A program made the translations under genes and the position numbers. From Chitinophagaceae bacterium (lineage in GTDB: Bacteria; Bacteroidota; Bacteroidia; Chitinophagales; Chitinophagaceae), in the NCBI GenBank assembly GCA_947442905.1, contig CANEWV010000120.1, forward strand, positions 1 through 5,781: a DNA stretch of 5,781 bases, in the 5' to 3' direction. The first letter of the stretch is position 1, and every line of letters starts with the position of its first letter. Of the stretch, positions 1 through 4,922 are shown piece by piece. The notes beneath the pieces were generated by a model, which saw nothing but the letters and a program-made list of their open reading frames with translations, was not told where the DNA came from and did not search any database.

Positions 1-711
1 CACAATCCAGAATTTACCGTGCTAGAATGGTACACCGCCTACAAAGATTATTTCTGGATGATGGAAACCACCGAGCAATTATTTGAAAAAATTGCCTTGG
101 CTTTACACGGTACTACGGTAGTTACAGTGGGTGATAAAACCATTGACTTTAAAGCGCCCTTTAAGCGCATTAGTATCCATGACGCCATTAAAGAAAATAC
201 AGGTATCGATGTAAGTGGTTTAGACGAAGAAGGATTAAGAGGCGTATGTAAACAATTACATATTGATGTGCCTACCAATATTGGAACAGGTAAGCTCATT
301 GATGAGCTTTTTGGTGCGACATCGGAACATACATTTATTCAGCCTACATTTATTATTGACTATCCGGTAGAAATGAGTCCTTTAACCAAGAAGCACCGCT
401 CTAAGCCCGGACTTGTTGAGCGTTTTGAGCTCATGGTAAATGGTAAGGAAATTGCCAACGCTTATTCTGAATTAAACGACCCTATCGATCAGCGCGAACG
501 TTTTGAAGAGCAAATGAAACTGATGGAGCGTGGTGACGATGAAGCGATGTTTATAGACCACGACTTTTTACGTGCACTAGAGTATGGCATGCCACCTACT
601 GCAGGTATTGGTATTGGGATAGACCGTTTGTGTATGATGATGACCAACCAACCTTCTATACAGGATGTGTTGTTGTTCCCTCAAATGCGCCCCGAAAATC
701 CAGCCAACTAA
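1..711 (+). CDS. lysS: Lysyl-tRNA synthetase, class II, C-terminal part (5' end outside window)
   Basis: This enzyme charges tRNA-Lys with lysine using ATP in the cytoplasm. The reading frame is open from base 1 and gives 236 residues before a TAA stop; the N-terminal OB-fold, motif 1 and the start of motif 2 lie upstream of the window. The visible part begins with HNPEFTVLEWYTAY, which immediately follows motif 2 in class II LysRS. Further on come QPTFIIDYPVEMSPL (114-128), the lysine-pocket stretch KEIANAYSELNDP (149-161) and motif 3, PPTAGIGIGIDRL (198-210), with its ATP-binding Arg at 209. The end, DVLLFPQMRPE, is the usual C-terminus of the family, so nothing is missing at this side. The phrase AYKDYFWMM resembles Bacteroidota LysRS. 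It converges on the minus-strand SDR gene, with 30 bp between the two stops and no clear terminator hairpin. Identification is very secure; only the beginning is unseen. Confidence 0.97.
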   Translation, partial: HNPEFTVLEWYTAYKDYFWMMETTEQLFEKIALALHGTTVVTVGDKTIDFKAPFKRISIHDAIKENTGIDVSGLDEEGLRGVCKQLHIDVPTNIGTGKLIDELFGATSEHTFIQPTFIIDYPVEMSPLTKKHRSKPGLVERFELMVNGKEIANAYSELNDPIDQRERFEEQMKLMERGDDEAMFIDHDFLRALEYGMPPTAGIGIGIDRLCMMMTNQPSIQDVLLFPQMRPENPAN

Positions 712-726
712 AAACAGCTAGATACT

Positions 727-754
727 TTTATACAAAGAGATTTATACAAAGAGG
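727..754. repeat. 14-bp tandem duplication across the SDR stop codon
   Basis: TTTATACAAAGAGA (727-740) is followed directly by TTTATACAAAGAGG (741-754), 13 of 14 positions identical. The right copy encodes the last residues (LFV) and stop of the minus-strand dehydrogenase; the left copy lies just beyond the stop, in the gap to lysS. Replication slippage is the simplest explanation. No function is evident. Confidence 0.8.
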
Positions 755-1560
755 TCGTTGAATAATTGCCCTCCAGGCACTACTGCGTAGTGGTCTAAAT
801 TAGTAATACCTTCTTTGGCAAGTACTTCTTCGTCGGTAAAGGTATTGCCTGTGCAATCAGTTGCCTTTTGCTTTAAAATATAGTACGCCGCATCGGCCAT
901 GATATCTGTGGTACGGCTCATGTTGGCAAGCGCCTGGCCACCTAATAAGTTTCGAACAGCAGCGGTATCAATGGTTGTTTTTGGCCAAATGGCATTGGAG
1001 GCAATACCAGCAGCCTTAAACTCCTGCGCCCAACCTATTGCTAGCATACTCATGTTGTACTTGCTAATGGTATATGCTACGTGTGGACTTAACCACTTTG
1101 GATTCATGTTAATGGGTGGAGAAAGGGTAAGTATATGTGGGTTGTTTCCTTTTTTTAAATACGGCAAAGCATGTTTCACAACTAAAAAAGTACCGCGTAC
1201 ATTAATGCTATGAATAAGATCAAACTTTTTACTTTCTGTTTGTTCGGTTCCTGTTAGTTGAATAGCAGAAGCGTTGTTAATCACAACATCGATGCCGCCA
1301 AATGTTTCTGCGGCTTTTGCAATTGCGGCCTGTATTTGATCTTCAAATCTAATATCTACTTGTACAGCCAAACACTTACCACCAGCAGCTTCTACCTCGG
1401 CAGCAGCAGAATAAATCGTACCTCCAAGGCGTGGATCTTCGGTAACACTTTTTGCAGCAATAATAATATTCGCGCCTTCTTTTGCAAGCTTAATGGCAAT
1501 GGCTTTTCCAATACCCCTGGTTGCACCAGTAATGAGTACCGTTCTATTTTTAAATGGCAT
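742..1560 (-). CDS. Short-chain dehydrogenase/reductase, HSDL2-like (no SCP2 domain)
   Basis: The 272-residue protein is a classical Rossmann-fold NAD(P)-dependent oxidoreductase. Visible landmarks are the cofactor-binding TGATRGIG (11-18), the NNAS variant of NNAG (95-98), the structural Asn at 120, the catalytic Ser147, and the YTISK pair Tyr163/Lys167. Its wording is that of the hydroxysteroid dehydrogenase-like protein 2 group rather than a generic SDR: NIIIAAK near 31-37, GGTIYSAAAEVEAAGGK (46-62), LSPPINMNPKW (146-156) and AIWPKTTIDTAA (190-201). Animal HSDL2 carries a C-terminal SCP2 sterol-carrier domain; this protein stops after the dehydrogenase domain, as expected for single-domain bacterial relatives. 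The physiological substrate is unknown; fatty-acyl or other lipid oxidation is a guess from HSDL2. The ATG lies 10 bp after the gmk stop and has no Shine-Dalgarno sequence, consistent with cotranscription. SDR and HSDL2-type assignment are firm; substrate is not. Confidence 0.92.
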   Translation of the reverse strand: MPFKNRTVLITGATRGIGKAIAIKLAKEGANIIIAAKSVTEDPRLGGTIYSAAAEVEAAGGKCLAVQVDIRFEDQIQAAIAKAAETFGGIDVVINNASAIQLTGTEQTESKKFDLIHSINVRGTFLVVKHALPYLKKGNNPHILTLSPPINMNPKWLSPHVAYTISKYNMSMLAIGWAQEFKAAGIASNAIWPKTTIDTAAVRNLLGGQALANMSRTTDIMADAAYYILKQKATDCTGNTFTDEEVLAKEGITNLDHYAVVPGGQLFNDLFV

Positions 1561-1570
1561 ACGTACTGTT

Positions 1571-2149
1571 TTATTTCCAGCCTAAAAACTGGGTAATGAG
1601 TGTTTCAGTTTCCGCACAGGCAGTAGCTAAATCATCATTAACAACGCAGTGGTTAAACTGATGGCTAAATGAAATTTCGTAACTCGCTTTGTTAAGTCTA
1701 GTGGCTAAACTTTCTGGCGTTTCTGTACCTCTTAAAGATAATCTTTTTTGAAGGGCTTCGATACTTGGTGGTAAAATAAAAAGCGATAAACTATTATGCG
1801 CAAACTCTTGCTGCACGTGCACTGCGCCTTGTACGTCAATATCGAGCATCGGAATTTTTCCAAGACTCCATATGCGGTCCAGTTCTGATTTTAGGGTGCC
1901 ATAATAACTTCCCTCATACACCATTTCCCATTCTATAAATGCGTCTTCGTCAATTTTTTGTTTGAAATCATCAACACTCATAAAATGATAATCGACACCA
2001 TTTACTTCCTGTCCACGAGGGGCTCTGGTAGCCGCCGATATAGAAAAAGAAAGCGCCGGATATTTATCTAGTAGATACCTTGTAATGGATGTCTTACCCG
2101 CGCCGGAAGGCGCGGTAAGGATAATTAATTTTTGCAAACCTTTTTCCAT
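1571..2149 (-). CDS. gmk: Guanylate kinase
   Basis: Transfers phosphate from ATP to GMP or dGMP, giving GDP or dGDP in cytoplasmic purine metabolism; in many bacteria it also affects (p)ppGpp balance. The 192 residues match the usual short bacterial length. The P-loop APSGAGKTS is at 13-21. The GMP-binding region follows: SISAATRAPRG (36-46) with Arg42 and Arg45, then GVDYHF (51-56), FIEW with Glu73 (71-74), and YYGT (82-85). LDIDVQGA (102-109) is the conserved strand after the GMP-binding lid, and LRGTETPESLATRL (139-152) is the ATP-side lid. All expected key residues are present. The ATG at 2149 starts 12 residues before the P-loop motif, as is normal. It sits between the nitroreductase (45-bp gap) and the SDR (10-bp gap) on the same strand, suggesting one transcript, though an internal promoter just before the start is possible. 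The P-loop codons also form a GC-rich inverted repeat. Confidence 0.97.
   Translation of the reverse strand: MEKGLQKLIILTAPSGAGKTSITRYLLDKYPALSFSISAATRAPRGQEVNGVDYHFMSVDDFKQKIDEDAFIEWEMVYEGSYYGTLKSELDRIWSLGKIPMLDIDVQGAVHVQQEFAHNSLSLFILPPSIEALQKRLSLRGTETPESLATRLNKASYEISFSHQFNHCVVNDDLATACAETETLITQFLGWK
2098..2115 (-). other. GC-rich perfect hairpin inside the gmk P-loop codons
   Basis: CCGCGCC (2098-2104) and GGCGCGG (2109-2115) are perfect inverted repeats around a 4-base loop. In the gmk mRNA the loop reads UUCC and the stem has seven G-C pairs, at nucleotides 35-52 counted from the start codon. There is no U-tract after it, so it is not an intrinsic terminator. Sequence constraint from the Ala-Pro-Ser-Gly-Ala-Gly codons explains part of the pairing; a role in translation is only a possibility. 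Confidence 0.55.
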
Positions 2150-2194
2150 GATTACAAAGAAACGCTTTTTAGTAATAATGCTATCTGATCCCCC

Positions 2195-2779
2195 CTAAAT
2201 TATCCAACTTGTCTTTTCTGCAGCGGTCCCATTTCTTTTGCCTTCCGCTTTTGGTGCATCCGAGTAGCCAAGGTACAATAGCCCCATCACCACATCATCT
2301 TCTGCAAGGCCCCAAAAACTTTTGAGTGCTGGATGGTGTGTCATGCCGCCCGTGCTCCAAAGAGCACTGATACCAAGGGCTTCGGCGCCTAGTAGTATGT
2401 TTTGCATGGCCGCGGCGGTAGCCGCGATTTCTTCTACTAAAGGTATTTTTGCGGGTACCTGCCTTTGCATATACACGCCTATAATATGGGAAGTTTGGCT
2501 CCCCAATTGTTGCAGGTTTTCGAATTTAGCAGTGGTAAACAGTTCGGGATCTGTGTTTGTTTTGTAGAGCGCCGCGTGGGCTTCGCAAAATGTTGCAACG
2601 CCATTACCAGCATATACTTTAAATCGCCATGGTTCTGTTCTGCCATGTGTAGGCGCCCAGTGTGCGAGGTTTAATAAATTAGTAATTAATTCGTCTTCAA
2701 TTTTTGCGCCATTAAATGAAGCAGGCTTACTTGATCTTCTCGATAAAATAATTTCAGAAAGCGTATTGATTTTTTCCAT
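2195..2779 (-). CDS. Nitroreductase family protein, YdjA-like
   Basis: This is a 194-residue flavoprotein of the FMN-dependent nitroreductase superfamily, which reduces nitroaromatics, quinones or similar acceptors with NAD(P)H, usually as a cytoplasmic homodimer. The family signature is clear: RRS (14-16) for the FMN phosphate, WAPTHGRTEPWRF (41-53), the helix with ATAAAMQNILLGAEALG (120-136), WSTGG (141-145) and GLLYLGYSD (166-174). The APxH..xxPW pattern and short length resemble E. coli YdjA, a compact subgroup, rather than NfsA or NfsB. The natural substrate cannot be told from sequence. The ATG at 2779 places RRS at the usual distance from the N-terminus. The gene is probably first in a unit with gmk and the SDR gene, and is divergent from the sialidase with 52 bp between start codons. 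No Shine-Dalgarno sequence is present. Family assignment is firm, function is open. Confidence 0.93.
   Translation of the reverse strand: MEKINTLSEIILSRRSSKPASFNGAKIEDELITNLLNLAHWAPTHGRTEPWRFKVYAGNGVATFCEAHAALYKTNTDPELFTTAKFENLQQLGSQTSHIIGVYMQRQVPAKIPLVEEIAATAAAMQNILLGAEALGISALWSTGGMTHHPALKSFWGLAEDDVVMGLLYLGYSDAPKAEGKRNGTAAEKTSWII
2411..2426 (-). other. GC-rich hairpin inside the nitroreductase gene
   Basis: CGCGGC (2411-2416) pairs perfectly with GCCGCG (2421-2426) around a 4-base loop. It lies in the codons for the alanine-rich helix around residues 118-123. Runs of Ala codons easily produce such pairing, so this may be incidental. No U-tract follows. Confidence 0.4.
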
Positions 2780-2831
2780 GCTGTAAATGTAAGTGCGTTA
2801 TCTTATATTTATAACACAATAAATTTTAGTT
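2780..2831. promoter_or_regulatory. Divergent intergenic region, nitroreductase / sialidase
   Basis: These 52 bp must hold or overlap the promoters of two divergent genes. On the plus strand TATATTTA (2804-2811) matches TAnnTTTG except for the last base, 20 bp before the sialidase ATG. On the minus strand TACATTTA (2791-2784) has the same single mismatch and ends 4 bp before the nitroreductase ATG. Neither has a clear TTG element at the expected -33 spacing. TTATA-TT-TATAA (2803-2814) is a short inverted repeat that could be an operator but may simply reflect AT richness. Confidence 0.35.
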
Positions 2832-4022
2832 ATGTTTTGTAAACGCGCTTCTATTCTATTTATTTTGATTGCTGCTGTTGGTGTAGTAACGGCGCAAACT
2901 ACTGGTACCACAGTGTTTGAGTCGGGCACAGAAGGTCATAAAATTTACCGTATACCAGCAATTATAAAGCTTCCAAACAAAAATTTGTTGGCATTTTGCG
3001 AAGGGCGTGTTAACGGTGGTGGTGATTTTGGCGACATCAATATTGTACTTAAAAAAAGTACCGATGGAGGCGCTACCTGGTCTGCACTTTCAACCGTTAT
3101 TGATTATGATAAATTACAAGCTGGTAATCCAGCGCCTGTAGTGGACGTTACAGATCCGCGTTATCCTAAGGGGCGTGTTTTTTTATTTTATAATACAGGC
3201 AATAATGATGAATATTCGATGCGAATGGCAAAGGGTATTCGGGAAGTTTGGTATGTAACATCAGAAGATGGTGGTGATACCTGGTCTAGCCCTACTAATA
3301 TTACAGCGCAAGTACACCGCCCGAACCAACCGGGCGTGAATAAGGCCTATTCATTTAAAGAAGACTGGCGTAGCTATGCCAATACGCCGGGCCATGCCAC
3401 ACAGTTTAATGCTGGCACTTATAAGGGCCGCATCTATGTTGCCGCAAATCACTCTTCAGGTCCTCCACAAAAAAACTTCGAAGATTACAATGCGCATGGT
3501 TTTTATACCGACGACCATGGCCAAAGCTTTTCGCTAGCGAGTATTGTTTCATTACCCGGAAGTAACGAAGCAACTGCTGCTACTTTAAGTAATGGTAGGC
3601 TCATTTTAAATGCACGCAATCAAGCAGGCACAGTTAAACTAAGACATATTTCTTTTAGCAATGATGGCGGGGTAAGTTGGCAAGAAAATTATTTTGATTC
3701 AAGTTTAGTAGATCCTGTAAACGAAGGGTCCATTCTTGAAGTAGGACATAAAAAAGGAAAAACAATACTGGCATTTTCTAATGCTGCCGATGCAAAAAAA
3801 AGAGACAACCTAACACTTCGCATTAGTTATGACGAAGGAAAAACTTGGACGAGTAATTCCACAAAAAATAAAGCCATTGTAATTGCAAAAGCGCCAGAAA
3901 ATTACAAAGGAGATTACGCTGCTTATTCAGACCTTGTTGCATTAGACGCAAAACGAATTGGCGTTCTTTATGAAAAAGAAAACTACAGTAAAATTGTGTT
4001 CACCATTTGTAATTGGAAATAA
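2832..4022 (+). CDS. Secreted sialidase (exo-alpha-neuraminidase), GH33-like, Asp-box beta-propeller
   Basis: Predicted to hydrolyse terminal sialic acids from glycoconjugates outside the cytoplasm. The first 21 residues form a Sec signal peptide (Lys4/Arg5, hydrophobic core, likely cleavage VTA-Q); Cys3 is not in a lipobox, so it is not an obvious lipoprotein. The six-bladed propeller shows the YRIP motif (39-42) with first Arg-triad member Arg40, then acid/base Asp65 in GGGDFGD. Asp boxes are STDGGATW (76-83), SEDGGDTW (144-151), a degenerate TDDHGQSF (226-233), SNDGGVSW (276-283) and SYDEGKTW (332-339). By family pattern, Glu246 (SNEATAATL), Arg262 (LNARN), Arg324 (KKRDNLTLR) and nucleophile Tyr365 (AAYSDL) complete the active site. 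At 396 residues it is a catalytic domain alone, with no carbohydrate-binding or cell-anchoring module. No neighbouring SusC/SusD or sialic-acid catabolism gene is seen. Substrate could also be a related nonulosonic acid. Stop codon lies 2 bp from the convergent gene. Confidence 0.93.
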   Translation: MFCKRASILFILIAAVGVVTAQTTGTTVFESGTEGHKIYRIPAIIKLPNKNLLAFCEGRVNGGGDFGDINIVLKKSTDGGATWSALSTVIDYDKLQAGNPAPVVDVTDPRYPKGRVFLFYNTGNNDEYSMRMAKGIREVWYVTSEDGGDTWSSPTNITAQVHRPNQPGVNKAYSFKEDWRSYANTPGHATQFNAGTYKGRIYVAANHSSGPPQKNFEDYNAHGFYTDDHGQSFSLASIVSLPGSNEATAATLSNGRLILNARNQAGTVKLRHISFSNDGGVSWQENYFDSSLVDPVNEGSILEVGHKKGKTILAFSNAADAKKRDNLTLRISYDEGKTWTSNSTKNKAIVIAKAPENYKGDYAAYSDLVALDAKRIGVLYEKENYSKIVFTICNWK

Positions 4023-4024
4023 AA

Positions 4025-4777
4025 CTAGTAGCGTTTTTTAAAGCCACCACCACTGCGGTTGTCGCGACCACCTTGGCCATTACCTTGTCCGCCACCGCCA
4101 GGTCTATTGCCGCCACCACCACTGCTGCGACCCCTGTTGTTATTGTTGTTGCGGTTGTTTCTACCTCCAAAATTTTGCTGCCAACGACCACCATTATTGC
4201 GGCCGCCGCTTCCGTAATCATCTCTTTCAAAATTTTGATTGCGGTGTTTAATATATGGCGTGTTGCTAAATTCTAATTGACCACCAGTGATGGTGTCTAG
4301 TTCACTTCTAATCGCATCATCATGCACAAGTTCTTTGTGCCAGTTGCTGTAAGCAAGCTTCATGTAATAAGCGATATGATGTGCGAAGCCAGCCTTTTTT
4401 TCTGGGTCTTCTTGTGCAAGTGCTTTATTGATTACCACTTCTAAATTTTTTCCCAAGTGCGCATATTTTGGATGACGCTTTGGATAAGGAAGTGGATCTG
4501 GTTTTAATTTGTACGTTTCTTTTTGTGGAATCGGATACGGGCTATCAACATCTAATTTAAAATCACTGATAAAAAATAAGTGATCCCATAATTTATGTTT
4601 GAAATCTTCTACGTTTTTTAAATGCGGATTTAAAAATCCCATCAGTTCAATAACGCCTAGTGCTTGTTGCTGACGTTTTGCTCTGTCTTCGATTGTGAGT
4701 AAATATTCAACCATCCTTTGTACGTGACGGCCATATTCTTTCATTCCTAAATAGTTTCTTCCAGTATTGTAGTCCAT
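4025..4777 (-). CDS. DUF4290 family protein with Gly/Asn/Arg-rich tail
   Basis: Function unknown. The N-terminal 170 or so residues match the DUF4290 family that I know from Bacteroidota: MDYNTGRNYL, EYGRHVQRMVEYLLTIEDR (14-32), a region around MGFLNPHL (46-53) and the strongly conserved DFKHKLWDHLFFISDFKLDVD (58-78). It appears soluble and mostly helical, with no signal peptide or membrane segment. From about residue 176 to 250 the protein changes to low complexity: GGRNNGGRW, NFGGRNNRNNNNNRGR, several GGGG runs and a final FKKRY. This resembles disordered RGG/RG tails of RNA-binding proteins, so nucleic-acid binding is an inference worth testing. The frame is open upstream of the ATG for 22 codons without another ATG, GTG or TTG, so the start at 4777 is well determined. 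It is divergent from pheS and converges on the sialidase gene. Family placement is fairly sure; role is not. Confidence 0.88.
   Translation of the reverse strand: MDYNTGRNYLGMKEYGRHVQRMVEYLLTIEDRAKRQQQALGVIELMGFLNPHLKNVEDFKHKLWDHLFFISDFKLDVDSPYPIPQKETYKLKPDPLPYPKRHPKYAHLGKNLEVVINKALAQEDPEKKAGFAHHIAYYMKLAYSNWHKELVHDDAIRSELDTITGGQLEFSNTPYIKHRNQNFERDDYGSGGRNNGGRWQQNFGGRNNRNNNNNRGRSSGGGGNRPGGGGQGNGQGGRDNRSGGGFKKRY
4028..4213 (-). repeat. Repetitive DNA encoding the Gly/Asn/Arg-rich tail
   Basis: This stretch codes for residues 189-250 of the DUF4290 protein and is built from GGN, AAY and CGN codons. GCCACCACCACTGC occurs exactly at 4043-4056 and 4112-4125. The run of five Asn codons lies near 4137-4151, and a GCGGCCGC palindrome is at 4199-4206. 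Such DNA is prone to slippage, so tail length probably varies among relatives. Confidence 0.7.
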
Positions 4778-4855
4778 GTAAATCTTGGTGTAATGTAAAA
4801 AATTGTAGTCCCTACTAAACCTGTAATGGTTGTGTAATTATTACGTAGGGTAGGG

Positions 4856-4863
4856 CAAATGTA
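4856..4863 (-). promoter_or_regulatory. Candidate -7 box for the DUF4290 gene
   Basis: TACATTTG on the minus strand is an exact match to the Bacteroidota TAnnTTTG element. It would start transcription near 4850, giving a leader of about 70 nt before the ATG at 4777. No convincing TTG is found at the -33 position, so the call rests on one box. Confidence 0.4.
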
Positions 4864-4886
4864 TGAAATAGTGGCTTTAAATCATT

Positions 4887-4918
4887 TTTTAATCAGTGGC
4901 GAAGGCTGTTTATCTTTG
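4887..4918 (+). promoter_or_regulatory. Candidate pheS promoter, nearly touching the start codon
   Basis: TATCTTTG (4911-4918) matches the Bacteroidota -7 consensus TAnnTTTG exactly. A T-run ending at 4890 (TTTT against the TTTG consensus) lies 20 bp upstream, which is the right spacing for the -33 element. The pheS ATG begins only 4 bp after the box, so the transcript would start at or very close to the start codon and have almost no leader. Confidence 0.5.
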
Positions 4919-4922
4919 GGAA

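Larger units (their letters stand above)
4778..4922. promoter_or_regulatory. Divergent intergenic region, DUF4290 gene / pheS
   Basis: This is the longest non-coding stretch in the window and carries the promoters of both flanking genes. It contains GTAAT-T-ATTAC (4834-4844), a perfect small inverted repeat, and a second copy of ATTGTAGTCC (4802-4811) that also occurs over the DUF4290 start codon (4766-4775). I see no tRNA, T-box or other recognisable leader RNA and no attenuator hairpin with a U-run before pheS. Confidence 0.6.

Noticed and set aside
48..299. 83-residue minus-strand frame inside lysS
   Set aside because: Antisense to conserved lysS coding sequence with no family features.
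712..741. Intrinsic terminator between lysS and the SDR gene
   Set aside because: No stable stem followed by a T-run is present on either strand; the only structure is the tandem 14-bp repeat.
899..1596. Plus-strand open frames opposite the SDR gene (899-1213 and 1258-1596)
   Set aside because: They lie wholly antisense to a strongly supported gene, have no recognisable domains and no promoter-like context.
2322..2674. Plus-strand open frames opposite the nitroreductase
   Set aside because: Antisense shadows of a clear nitroreductase; they overlap each other in different frames and resemble no protein.
4000..4276. Ala/Val/Thr-rich open frames on both strands over the DUF4290 tail (minus 4000-4230, plus 4013-4276)
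   Set aside because: They are other-frame readings of the GGN/AAY-rich DNA that codes for the Gly/Asn tail; repetitive composition avoids stops, and the peptides look like no known family.
4778..4922. T-box, tRNA or attenuator leader for pheS
   Set aside because: No tRNA-like fold, T-box motif, Phe-rich leader peptide or hairpin plus U-run was found, and the candidate promoter abuts the start codon.
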